Position numbers and translations under genes: made by a program. From Saccharicrinis carchari (GTDB lineage: Bacteria; Bacteroidota; Bacteroidia; Bacteroidales; Marinilabiliaceae): a stretch of 64,000 nt of DNA. Below are positions 42,941-51,639 of this stretch, piece by piece. Where the stretch lies: NCBI RefSeq assembly GCF_900182605.1, contig NZ_FXTB01000001.1, positions 372,001 through 436,000 of the forward strand, given 5' to 3'. Numbering within the stretch: the stretch's first letter is position 1; every line of letters starts with the position of its first letter. Under the pieces are notes generated by a model. It had not been told where the DNA came from, ran no database searches, and worked only from the letters and a program-made list of their open reading frames with translations.

Positions 42941-45421
42941 ATGGAAAATAATAACAAGCACAGCCCGCACAAATCGCCCAACTCAAAAAAATCAGATCAA
43001 AAGGCCTATTACTGCCCTATGTACTGTGAGGGGGATAAAACATATCCGAACGAAGGTCGATGCCCGGTTTGTAATATGTATTTGGTGAGCGGAGAAAATA
43101 CGAAAAAAGTGTGTTGCGATACACATGAATCAGACACGAAACATAGCGCGCATCAGCACCCGAAACAGGGTGGAAAATCGACTAACCCCATCCTTAAAGG
43201 AAATTATTACTGCCCCATGTTCTGCGAGGGCGATAAAACATACGAAAAACATGGCGACTGTCCGGTTTGTGGAATGGACTTGGTCAAAAATCAAGCATCC
43301 CAAAAAACTCCTTTAACATACACCTGCCCTATGCACCCCGAAGTTAAACGGGATAAACCCGGCGATTGCCCCAAATGCGGAATGGCCTTGGTGCCGGAAA
43401 AAGGACAAGACGAAAGTGACGAAATGAAGGCCTATAAAAAAACAAAGAAAAAATTCTGGATAGCCGTAGTTTTGAGCATACCGGTCTTCATTATCGCCAT
43501 GTCGGATATGATAAGTTTCTTGAATCTTGAAAATGTGGCCCCCAAAAAAATATGGGGCTGGATAGAGTTTGCCCTGGCCACACCCGTGGTTTTTTATTGC
43601 AGTTGGAGTTTCTTTAAGCGCGGGTGGAACTCCGTGCGGAGATGGTCGCCCAACATGTGGACTTTGATTTCGATAGGCGTGGGTGCCGCCTATGTTTTTA
43701 GTGTGTTCGCCCTCTTGATTCCATCGTCCTTCCCCGATCAATTTAAGGACGGAGCCGGCAATGTACATCTGTATTTTGAAGCCGCTGCCATGATTCTTAC
43801 CTTGGTTTTATTGGGACAGGTAATGGAACTCCGCGCGCACGGAAAAACAAGCTCAGCCATTAAGGAACTATTGGATCTTACGCCACCAACTGCCCATGTA
43901 ATCAAAGATGGCCAGGAAAAAGAAATCCCACTGGAAGAAGTAATGGAAGGGGATATATTAAGGGTTAAACCCGGCGAAAACATTCCGGTTGACGGAAGTA
44001 TCCATAGCGGAAATGCCGTTATCGACGAAAGTATGATCAGTGGCGAGTCTATTCCGGTAGATAAAGCAGAAAACGATAAAGTTACCGGCGGTACCGTCAA
44101 TGGTAATACATCGTTTGAGATGAAAGCGGAAAAGGTGGGCAGCGATACCCTGCTGTCCCAAATAGTGGCTTTAGTAAACAAAGCCAGCCGTTCGCGTGCG
44201 CCCATTCAAAAACTGGCTGATACGGTGGCCAAATACTTTGTGCAGACCGTAATTGCCATTGCCTTTGTCACCTTTGTTATCTGGGCCACCTGGGGACCCG
44301 AACCGGCCTATGTATATGCATTTGTAAATGCGGTTGCCGTATTGATTATCGCTTGTCCTTGTGCACTTGGACTGGCTACCCCCATATCTATTATGGTAGG
44401 AACCGGAAAAGCGGCCCAGCTGGGCGTTTTGGTAAAAGATGCCAGAGCCATTGAGGAAATGAACAAGGTTACAACCCTTATCATTGATAAAACCGGCACA
44501 TTGACCCAGGGAAAACCAAGCCTAAACGGCTATAAATCCATGGGAGAGCGGAGCGACGAAGAGGTGTTGCTTTTGGCTGCCTCCGTAGATTTAAACAGCG
44601 AGCATCCCATAGCCGAGGCTATCGTGCAAGGTGCCAAAGAAAAAAATATTGAGCCTATGCAATTAGATAAGTTTGAATCCATTACCGGCAAAGGGGTTCA
44701 GGCGCTTTATAAAGGACAGGTAATAGCATTGGGTAACCATCGTTTGATGGAGGGTCTCGGCGCCTCACCCGACGAGTCGAAGCAAAAATTAGTAAAGGAG
44801 TGGCAATTAAAGGGACAAACCGTAATGTATCTGATAATTGATAAAAAGGTGGAGGGGATTGTGAGCGTTGCCGACAAAATCAAGGATACCTCGGCCGCAG
44901 CCGTTGCGTCGCTACAAAAAATGGGCATTAAAGTACATATGCTCACCGGCGACAACCAATACACCGCCAAAACTGTTGCCGATGAGTTGGGACTGGATGG
45001 ATACGAGGCCGACTGTCTGCCCGAAGATAAATACAATCAAGTGAAGACCTTGCAGGGTAAAGGACAAATAGTAGCGATGGCGGGCGACGGCATCAACGAC
45101 GCACCAGCCTTGGAGCAGGCCAATATAGGTATTGCCATGGGAACCGGAACGGATATAGCCATGCAAAGTGCCGAAATAACCTTGGTAAAAGGCGACTTGA
45201 ACGGTATTGTTAGAGCCCGGGAATTAAGCCACAAGGTAATGCGCAACATCAAACAAAACCTCTTTTTTGCCTTTGTTTACAATGCGCTGGGCGTGCCCGT
45301 GGCTGCCGGTATTTTATTTCCATTCTTTGGCGTTTTGCTGAGCCCCATTATTGCAGCGGCAGCCATGAGCTTTAGTTCGGTATCGGTTATCACCAATGCA
45401 CTTCGCATAAGAAGACTTTAA
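42941..45421 (+). CDS. copA: Copper-translocating P1B-type ATPase with three N-terminal metal-ribbon domains
   Basis: An 826-residue P-type ATPase exporting Cu(I)/Ag(I) from the cytoplasm. Instead of HMA domains it begins with three short heavy-metal-binding domains of the YxCPM...CPxCGM type (23-49, 89-114, 127-152). A His/Lys-rich linker joins the first two. The P1B core follows, with about eight TM helices: CPC in ACPCALG (about 471-473), phosphorylation DKTGTLTQG (Asp near 516), SEHP (about 551-554) and GDGINDAPAL (about 716). The C-terminal YNALGVPVAAG and MSFSSVSVITNALR are the TM7-8 signatures of Cu(I) pumps. It is the last gene of the copper island, 14 nt after the permease gene. Confidence 0.95.
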   Translation: MENNNKHSPHKSPNSKKSDQKAYYCPMYCEGDKTYPNEGRCPVCNMYLVSGENTKKVCCDTHESDTKHSAHQHPKQGGKSTNPILKGNYYCPMFCEGDKTYEKHGDCPVCGMDLVKNQASQKTPLTYTCPMHPEVKRDKPGDCPKCGMALVPEKGQDESDEMKAYKKTKKKFWIAVVLSIPVFIIAMSDMISFLNLENVAPKKIWGWIEFALATPVVFYCSWSFFKRGWNSVRRWSPNMWTLISIGVGAAYVFSVFALLIPSSFPDQFKDGAGNVHLYFEAAAMILTLVLLGQVMELRAHGKTSSAIKELLDLTPPTAHVIKDGQEKEIPLEEVMEGDILRVKPGENIPVDGSIHSGNAVIDESMISGESIPVDKAENDKVTGGTVNGNTSFEMKAEKVGSDTLLSQIVALVNKASRSRAPIQKLADTVAKYFVQTVIAIAFVTFVIWATWGPEPAYVYAFVNAVAVLIIACPCALGLATPISIMVGTGKAAQLGVLVKDARAIEEMNKVTTLIIDKTGTLTQGKPSLNGYKSMGERSDEEVLLLAASVDLNSEHPIAEAIVQGAKEKNIEPMQLDKFESITGKGVQALYKGQVIALGNHRLMEGLGASPDESKQKLVKEWQLKGQTVMYLIIDKKVEGIVSVADKIKDTSAAAVASLQKMGIKVHMLTGDNQYTAKTVADELGLDGYEADCLPEDKYNQVKTLQGKGQIVAMAGDGINDAPALEQANIGIAMGTGTDIAMQSAEITLVKGDLNGIVRARELSHKVMRNIKQNLFFAFVYNALGVPVAAGILFPFFGVLLSPIIAAAAMSFSSVSVITNALRIRRL

Positions 45422-45501
45422 GCAGAAGGCCTATCTCAAATAGAACTAGAATTATGGCAACTGACCTGAACAATAAAAGAAGTAGATGTCCTTAATCAAA
45501 A

Positions 45502-45540
45502 AGCCCGCATTCTTTGCTAACTGAAAGGGAATGCGGGGCT
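45502..45540 (-). terminator. Terminator between copA and glyA
   Basis: AGCCCGCATTC (45502-45512) pairs with its complement at 45529-45540 with one bulged G. On the minus strand the stem runs into TTTTGATT, fitting termination of glyA; it may also stop copA transcription. Confidence 0.65.
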
Positions 45541-45589
45541 ATAAGACTTCTATATCACCTCAATTTTTCTGGCCTTATTTGGGTTGATT

Positions 45590-46870
45590 TTAATAGGCAA
45601 ACAACGGAAAAACATGCATCATGGCATTAACTTTTTCTTTTATCTGAGCTATAAGTTCCGGTTTATCCGTATTTGATAAAACCTGATCGATAAAATCAAC
45701 GATGGGAGGCATGTGCTCCTCTTTTAATCCACGCGTTGTAAGTGCTGCTGTACCTACCCTAATTCCCGAAGTCTGGAATGGGCTGCGGCTATCGAACGGA
45801 ACCATGTTTTTGTTAATGGTTATGTCGGCTTTTACCAGGGTATTTTCAGCCACTTTACCGGTCAGGTCAGGAAACTTGGTACGCAAATCTATCAGCATCG
45901 AATGGTTATCGGTGCCTCCTGATATCACTTTGTATCCTTTGTCTATGAATGCTTTGGCCATTGCCCTGGCATTGTGCAGAACCTGCGTTTGGTATTGTTT
46001 GTATTCGGGTTGAAGGGCTTCGAGAAATGAAACGGCTTTAGAGGCAATAATATGCTCCAATGGCCCCCCTTGTATACCGGGAAATACCGCAGAGTTCAAT
46101 AAAGACGACATCTTACGTACCACGCCTTTGGGGGTGGTTTTTCCCCAGGGATTATCAAAATCTTTACCCATCAGTATGATACCACCACGTGGGCCGCGTA
46201 ATGTTTTATGCGTTGTAGAAGTAACAATATGGGCATGTTTAACCGGGTTATCCAATAATCCCGCCGCAATAAGTCCGGCCGGATGAGCCATGTCTACCAT
46301 AAATATAGCCCCTATCTCGTCGGCCAAACGTCGCATGCGTGCATAATCCCACTCGCGTGAGTAGGCCGAAGCACCACCAATAATAAGCTTGGGTTTGTGC
46401 TCGCGTGCTTTCTCTTCCATCATATCGTAATCTACCAAACCGGTATCTTCGTGCACGCCATAAGCAATAGGCTCATACAAAATACCCGAACTGTTTACAG
46501 GCGAACCGTGGGACAGGTGACCACCATGCGATAAATTAAGCCCTAAAAATTTATCGCCCGGATTTAATACGGTCAAAAATACGGCCATATTGGCTTGGGC
46601 TCCACTGTGTGGCTGAACATTGGCATATTCGGCATCGTATAATTGACATAAACGCTCTATAGCCAATGATTCGCTTTGGTCTACCACTTCGCAACCACCA
46701 TAATAACGTGCCCCCGGGTAACCCTCGGCATATTTGTTGGTCATATACGACCCCATCGCTTCCATTACTTGCTCGCTCACAAAATTTTCCGAAGCAATCA
46801 ACTCAATGCCATTCAGTTGGCGCTGATGTTCTTTTTCAATTAATTCAAATATTTTATCGTCGCGTTTCAT
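45590..46870 (-). CDS. glyA: Serine hydroxymethyltransferase
   Basis: A 426-residue PLP enzyme interconverting serine and glycine with tetrahydrofolate. The PLP Lys is K222 in [14 protein letters not shown]. Other hallmarks are [12 protein letters not shown] near residue 21, [14 protein letters not shown] (46-59), QPHSGAQAN and [12 protein letters not shown] (193-204). The length is normal for bacterial GlyA. The gene is single, with a terminator-like hairpin after it and a near-consensus TATTTTTA box at 46874-46881 on the minus strand, close to the start. Confidence 0.97.
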   Translation of the reverse strand: MKRDDKIFELIEKEHQRQLNGIELIASENFVSEQVMEAMGSYMTNKYAEGYPGARYYGGCEVVDQSESLAIERLCQLYDAEYANVQPHSGAQANMAVFLTVLNPGDKFLGLNLSHGGHLSHGSPVNSSGILYEPIAYGVHEDTGLVDYDMMEEKAREHKPKLIIGGASAYSREWDYARMRRLADEIGAIFMVDMAHPAGLIAAGLLDNPVKHAHIVTSTTHKTLRGPRGGIILMGKDFDNPWGKTTPKGVVRKMSSLLNSAVFPGIQGGPLEHIIASKAVSFLEALQPEYKQYQTQVLHNARAMAKAFIDKGYKVISGGTDNHSMLIDLRTKFPDLTGKVAENTLVKADITINKNMVPFDSRSPFQTSGIRVGTAALTTRGLKEEHMPPIVDFIDQVLSNTDKPELIAQIKEKVNAMMHVFPLFAY

Positions 46871-46937
46871 AATTAAAAATAGTTATAAGATGATGTATAT
46901 GCATAATTTAATTTCAATCTGTTTTTTGAATTAAAAA

Positions 46938-48716
46938 TTACTCGTCGGTAAAGTGCATCAATACCCTACGGTAAACCGAGAATATTTTCGATTTGGATAC
47001 AAAACCCATATATTTTCCGTCTTCAATAACGGGAAGGTTCCAGGCACCTGTTTCTTCAAATTTTTTCATCACCGAATCCATGTTTTCATTAATGTCGAGA
47101 AAAGCGGGGGGCACCTGCATCACGTCTTCAACCGTGGTGTTGTTGTACAAATTGTGGTTAAACATTATTTCGCGTATGTCGTCGAGCACAACAATACCTT
47201 TTAGCTGACCTTTGGAACCGATAACAGGAAAAAGGTTACGTTTTGCCTTTGCAATTACTTTCACCAGAGCACCCAGGGTATCCGTTGATTTTACAGGTAA
47301 AAAATCCGTTTCAACCACCTTATTTAAACGCATTAAAGTAAGTACTGCTTTATCTTTGTGATGGGTCAGCAGCTCGCCCTTGCGTGCCAGTTGTTTGGTG
47401 TATATGGAGTGGGGTTCAAAATAATTGATGGTGAGGTACGAAATAGTGGAGGCCATCATCAATGGTACAAACAATTCATATCCATGGGTTATTTCGGCAA
47501 TCAAAAATATTGCCGTGAGCGGGGCATGAAGCACACCGGCCATTACGGCCGCCATGCCTACCAATGTAAAGTGACTCTCGGGTAAAACGTATAAACCGGT
47601 TGCGTTAACCACACGGGCGAAAAAATAACCCAACACCCCTCCGGTAAATAAGGAGGGTGCAAATACCCCACCAACACCGCCACTACCTGTGGTGGCCGCC
47701 GAAGCAAAAACCTTAAAGAGAATAAGTAAACCCAATAGAATGAGTAATGCCCATTCATGATTGCGAAGCTGATAAAACAAACTGTTGTCGAAAACAATAT
47801 CCTTGTTACCGTTTAAAAATGCGGTAATAGTGGTATATCCTTCGCCGTAAAGCTGGGGTAAAATATAAATCAGGATACTCAACACAAGCCCCCCAAACAG
47901 AAGCCGTATATACGGATTTTTGATTTTTTGTAACTTGTTTTCACTCCATATCAGGGTACGGCTAAAGTACAATGAACTGAGCCCTCCAAGAATGCCCAAA
48001 CCTATATAAAATGGAATATTGTTAAGGATAAAAGGATTTTCCAGATGCCAGTAAAATTCGGCACCGTCGCCCATAAAAAAGTAGGCCACCGTGGCGGCGC
48101 TAAAGGCCGATATAATCAAAGGAACCAAAGAGGCCATGCTCAAGCCAAGCATAAGTACTTCCAGGGTAAACACCAGTCCGGCCATAGGCGCTTTAAAGAT
48201 GCCCGATACCGCGCCTGCAGCCCCACAACCAATCAGTAGGGTGATGGTTTTGTAGTTTTGATGAAACAAACGCCCCAGAGATGAGCCAATAGATGCACCA
48301 GTCATTACAATGGGGGCCTCAGCTCCAACCGAACCACCAAAACCAATGGTAAAAGTACTGGCCACAATGGAGGAAAAATTATTGTGCGATTTGATGTTAC
48401 CTCCCTTTTTACTTAAGGAGTGCAGTATTTTGGATATTCCGTGGCCCAAGTCGTCCTTTACCACCTTACGTGCAAATAAAACAGCTATGAATATACCCAC
48501 CACAGGATAGGCCAGGTATAATATGTTTTGGTCTTCGATATTGAAGCCTCCGGTAAGCAAATGGTGGGTGGCAAATATGGTATTTTTTAACAATACCGCA
48601 GCCAGGCCACTCAAAATACCCACAACCAAACTTAATATGAGCACAAAATTACGTTGGTCGATGTACTTAACACGCCAAACCAAAAAACGCCTGAAAATAA
48701 TTGATGCCTTCTCCAT
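46938..48716 (-). CDS. CLC-type chloride channel/transporter with CBS domains
   Basis: A 592-residue CLC protein. The ATG at 48716 (MEKASIIFRRF) is chosen over 48788 because a TATTTTTG promoter box lies between them. The membrane domain (about 25-440) has GFGGSVGAEAPIVMTGA, where the Glu of GxEAP is the gating glutamate, and TTGSGGVGGVFAPSLF, the second anion-coordinating loop. A C-terminal CBS pair (about 455-590) contains GALVKVIAKAKRNLFPVIG and GAWNLPVIEDGKYMGFVS. Whether it is a channel or an H+/Cl- exchanger is not decided by sequence. It lies upstream of glyA on the same strand, with a 67-nt gap. Confidence 0.92.
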   Translation of the reverse strand: MEKASIIFRRFLVWRVKYIDQRNFVLILSLVVGILSGLAAVLLKNTIFATHHLLTGGFNIEDQNILYLAYPVVGIFIAVLFARKVVKDDLGHGISKILHSLSKKGGNIKSHNNFSSIVASTFTIGFGGSVGAEAPIVMTGASIGSSLGRLFHQNYKTITLLIGCGAAGAVSGIFKAPMAGLVFTLEVLMLGLSMASLVPLIISAFSAATVAYFFMGDGAEFYWHLENPFILNNIPFYIGLGILGGLSSLYFSRTLIWSENKLQKIKNPYIRLLFGGLVLSILIYILPQLYGEGYTTITAFLNGNKDIVFDNSLFYQLRNHEWALLILLGLLILFKVFASAATTGSGGVGGVFAPSLFTGGVLGYFFARVVNATGLYVLPESHFTLVGMAAVMAGVLHAPLTAIFLIAEITHGYELFVPLMMASTISYLTINYFEPHSIYTKQLARKGELLTHHKDKAVLTLMRLNKVVETDFLPVKSTDTLGALVKVIAKAKRNLFPVIGSKGQLKGIVVLDDIREIMFNHNLYNNTTVEDVMQVPPAFLDINENMDSVMKKFEETGAWNLPVIEDGKYMGFVSKSKIFSVYRRVLMHFTDE

Positions 48717-48724
48717 AAGGTGCA

Positions 48725-48732
48725 CAAAAATA
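48725..48732 (-). promoter_or_regulatory. -7 box of the CLC gene, very close to its start
   Basis: TATTTTTG on the minus strand, a full TAnnTTTG match, ending 8 nt before the ATG at 48716. The 5' leader would be only a few nucleotides, so the mRNA may be near-leaderless. Confidence 0.5.
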
Positions 48733-48890
48733 TAAGAAATACACGAGTTTGCATGTGAAATTTCATTAAAATATTTTTTAGTAATCACTTAATCTCATCA
48801 TTTCGCTAGTTTTTTTAAAAGTCTGATGATAAGAGATCTTTTCTAAATCATATAGTTTTCTATTAACATGTTGATAGTTATATGTTTGTA

Positions 48891-48966
48891 TCTAGCTTTA
48901 AACTCTAACTTCTAAAACTCTCACCTCTCACTTCTCACCTCTAATTTCTAGCATCTAGCCATCTAT
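48891..48966 (-). repeat. Solo heptamer array between the CLC and deaD genes
   Basis: On the minus strand: GCTAGAA, ATTAGAG, GTGAGAA, GTGAGAG twice, TTTAGAA, GTTAGAG. Same family as the arrays in the copper operon, but no four-helix-bundle gene is nearby. Confidence 0.7.
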
Positions 48967-49097
48967 AAAATAATGAGAAAGAAAAATGAATGTTAATTTT
49001 ATGAATGGATGCTGGTTTAAGCTGTTGGTAGCGTGGGTTTTGGTAATGTTTTTTGTTAAAAAACAATCATTTTACGCATACACAAATAAAATAACAC

Positions 49098-49105
49098 TAC
49101 TTTTG
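49098..49105 (+). promoter_or_regulatory. -7 box of the DEAD-box helicase gene
   Basis: TACTTTTG, a full TAnnTTTG match, about 124 nt before the ATG at 49230, implying a leader of roughly 115-120 nt. Inside the leader TTATGC and GCATAA (49115-49132) form a small hairpin. Long leaders are typical of cold-regulated RNA helicase genes; regulation here is inference. Confidence 0.55.
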
Positions 49106-49229
49106 CACCCGATTTTATGCAAAGGCATAATTCATTCATATCAAAACGATTAATCAGTGGGCTTCTCTTTTCCAGGTGAATGTATGGATAATATGGCGGG
49201 GCGGACTGGTAAAAAGAGGAAAAATTTTT

Positions 49230-51029
49230 ATGATTACATTTGAAGAAATTGGCTTATCGCCCGAAATTCTAAAAGCTGTTGCCGAACTTGGCTTTGTAAA
49301 CCCCACACCCATTCAGGAAAAAACCATACCCGGATTAAGAGATACCAATCAGGACTTAGTGGCTTTAGCACAAACCGGTACAGGAAAAACAGCTGCTTTT
49401 GGTTTGCCCATCATCGAAAAACTTGAAGTCTCGAACAACAGTGTGCAAGCTTTGGTGCTATGCCCAACACGCGAATTGGCCTTACAGATTACAAAGGATA
49501 TAAAAGCTTTTGGTAAGTATGTTAAAGGCTTACAGGTTACCGCGGTTTATGGTGGAGCGGATATATCAAAACAGATAAAGGACCTGAAAAGAGGTACCCA
49601 TATTGTAGTAGGCACACCGGGCAGAGTAAATGACCTGACCAGGCGAGGTTTGTTAAAAATGGATAAGTTGCAATGGTTGGTTTTGGATGAGGCAGACGAG
49701 ATGTTGAATATGGGCTTTAAGGAAGAGCTCGATGCCATTATCGAAACCACACCTGACAATCGACAGTCCTTATTGTTTTCGGCCACCATGCCCCGCGAAA
49801 TCGAGAGTATGGCCAAGAGGTATCTTACCGACCCGATGCAAATAAAAATTGGCAAGCAAAATGCCGGAGCCACAACAGTAGAGCACATCTATTATATGGT
49901 ACATGCCCGTGATAGGTATCTGGCACTAAAAAGAATTGCGGATATAAACCCCGACATTTATTGCATTGTTTTTTGCCGTACCCGCCAGGAAACCAAGGAG
50001 GTAGCAGAAAAGCTTATGACCGATGGTTATAATGCAGATGCTTTACATGGCGATTTGTCGCAGGCACAGCGTGATCAGGTAATGCACCGCTTTAGGGGGC
50101 GTAATCTGCAAATATTGGTGGCTACCGATGTGGCTGCAAGAGGGATTGACGTAAACGACCTGACCCACGTAATCAACTATAATCTGCCCGACGATATTGA
50201 AGCCTACACCCACCGAAGCGGACGTACAGGACGCGCGGGTAAAACAGGTATCAGTATTGCCATCATACATACCAAGGAATCAGGAAGGGTAAAGATGATT
50301 GAACGTAATTCGGGCATTAAGTTCGAACGTAAAATGATACCCACCGGAAACGAAATTTGTGGAAAGCAGTTGCTGCACCTTACAGAAAGGTTAGAGAATG
50401 TAGAGGTAAACCACAGCGAGATTGAAGAGTTTTTGCCACAGATTATCGAAAAATTTGAAGCCTTAGATAAAGAAGAGCTAATTAAACGCTTTGTGTCGGC
50501 TGAATTTAACCGATTTTTAGCTTACTATCAGGATGCCAAAGATTTAAATGTTTACAAAAAAGATGTTGAGCGCGGTTCCAGAGTAAGTGGCGGACGCCGA
50601 GGTAACGACAATTATGCTCGTGTGTATCTCAATATTGGAAAAGCACATGAGATGACACCTCAGCGACTGATGGGATTGGTTAATGAAAGCACCAACGGTA
50701 TGAAAGTTGGTTTTGGTAAGATTGAAGTGCTTCGCAACTTTTCCTTTTTTGAAGTAGAGGAAGGTACGCAAACTGATGTCATTAACTCGGTTATAGGAAA
50801 GGATTTTGAAGGTGAGAAATTACACGCCGAGATAGCAAGCCCAAGACCCTCTGATAACACCGGCCGGAGAAGGAGAGAAGGAGCTTACAGTAAAAAAGGA
50901 GGTCGCGGTCAAGGTGGCTATGCGAGCGGACGAAGCACCGGCGGATACAACAAGAAAGGTGGGAGAGCTGATGATGCATACCGCAGCAAAGGCGGTGGAA
51001 CTTATAGTGGAGGCAAACGCCGACGCTAA
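49230..51029 (+). CDS. deaD: DEAD-box ATP-dependent RNA helicase (DeaD/CsdA-like)
   Basis: A 599-residue RNA helicase. The ATG at 49230 (MITFEEIGLS) is preferred over 49176 because the family begins at this Q-motif lead-in. Motifs: PTPIQ (Q motif, about 25-29), AQTGTGKT (47-54), PTRELA, VLDEADEM (DEAD near 153), SATMP, and HRSGRTGRAG (about 327). After the helicase core come the NYARVYLNIGKAHEM segment and a DbpA-type RNA-binding domain (about 455-535). A Gly/Arg/Lys-rich tail (about 545-599) closes the protein, as in DeaD/CsdA, which act in ribosome assembly and RNA unwinding at low temperature. A long leader precedes it and a strong terminator follows. Confidence 0.93.
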   Translation: MITFEEIGLSPEILKAVAELGFVNPTPIQEKTIPGLRDTNQDLVALAQTGTGKTAAFGLPIIEKLEVSNNSVQALVLCPTRELALQITKDIKAFGKYVKGLQVTAVYGGADISKQIKDLKRGTHIVVGTPGRVNDLTRRGLLKMDKLQWLVLDEADEMLNMGFKEELDAIIETTPDNRQSLLFSATMPREIESMAKRYLTDPMQIKIGKQNAGATTVEHIYYMVHARDRYLALKRIADINPDIYCIVFCRTRQETKEVAEKLMTDGYNADALHGDLSQAQRDQVMHRFRGRNLQILVATDVAARGIDVNDLTHVINYNLPDDIEAYTHRSGRTGRAGKTGISIAIIHTKESGRVKMIERNSGIKFERKMIPTGNEICGKQLLHLTERLENVEVNHSEIEEFLPQIIEKFEALDKEELIKRFVSAEFNRFLAYYQDAKDLNVYKKDVERGSRVSGGRRGNDNYARVYLNIGKAHEMTPQRLMGLVNESTNGMKVGFGKIEVLRNFSFFEVEEGTQTDVINSVIGKDFEGEKLHAEIASPRPSDNTGRRRREGAYSKKGGRGQGGYASGRSTGGYNKKGGRADDAYRSKGGGTYSGGKRRR

Positions 51030-51056
51030 AGGACGTATAACAATATAAAATACAAA

Positions 51057-51093
51057 AACCCCGCAGCAAATATAATTTGCTGCGGGGTTTTTT
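51057..51093 (+). terminator. Strong intrinsic terminator of deaD
   Basis: A perfect 15-bp stem (51057-51071 with 51075-51089), a 3-nt loop and a T-run (51088-51093) lie 28 nt after the deaD stop. Confidence 0.92.
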
Positions 51094-51379
51094 ATTCTAT
51101 CTAACCCTAATTTTGCAGGCAACTTTAGTTTTTCATAGGTAGTTTTGTACCATATGTTTTTTACCTCGTGCCGCTATTCAATTAGCTGCCATTTCCCAAA
51201 GAATTAATTTCCGGGGCATGCAATGTTTTGTATATCTTCTTTCCCCTGAGTTATGTCCGTTTAGCTTTCCCTTTACATTAATAGCGCTACCAATAAAGCA
51301 TAGCAGTGTTTATTACAGTTTGCATATAATATACTCCCCAGGTTACTTTTTTCAGATTTAACTACACAATACGATTTAC
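51094..51379. other. Intergenic stretch without recognised content
   Basis: 286 nt between two terminators. No reading frame or RNA fold of note was found. Confidence 0.35.
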
Positions 51380-51416
51380 AAAAAAAAAGGAAGCCTATAA
51401 AATGCTTCCTTTTTTT
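51380..51416 (-). terminator. Terminator of tRNA-Arg, symmetrical
   Basis: GGAAGC (51389-51394) pairs with GCTTCC (51404-51409), flanked by a run of A on the left and T on the right, so it can work on both strands. It starts 2 nt after the tRNA 3' end on the minus strand. Confidence 0.85.
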
Positions 51417-51417
51417 G

Positions 51418-51489
51418 TGACCCTAACGAGATTCGAACTCATATCGCTGGAACCGGAATCCAGTATTCTATCCATTGAACTATAGGGCC
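51418..51489 (-). tRNA. tRNA-Arg (anticodon CCG)
   Basis: On the minus strand the 72-nt sequence folds as a cloverleaf. The acceptor stem is GGCCCTA with TAGGGTC (one G-T pair) and discriminator A. The D arm contains AGTTCAATGGATAGAAT. The anticodon stem is CTGGA/TCCAG with loop TTCCGGT, giving anticodon CCG for Arg codon CGG. The T arm contains GTTCGAATC. CCA is not encoded. A terminator follows at once. Confidence 0.95.
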
Positions 51490-51586
51490 AATATTTTTTA
51501 AACTGCTAAATATTTATTACTTGATACAAGCTATCGTTTAAAGTGGGGCAAATTTATAAAAAGATTTTATAATTTCGCACTTTCAT

Positions 51587-51611
51587 GCCTAAAGCCTTTG
51601 TTTTTTTAGGC
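51587..51611 (+). other. Stem-loop in the leuS leader
   Basis: GCCTAAA (51587-51593) pairs with TTTAGGC (51605-51611), 28 nt before the leuS ATG. It has a T-rich loop side and could be a leader structure or chance; no T-box-like features are seen. Confidence 0.35.
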
Positions 51612-51639
51612 TTTCATAAAAAAATATACGCGTAACAAT

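Noticed and set aside
51587-51611. T-box riboswitch for leuS
   Set aside because: Only a simple 7-bp stem-loop is present; no T-box consensus, specifier loop or antiterminator was seen.
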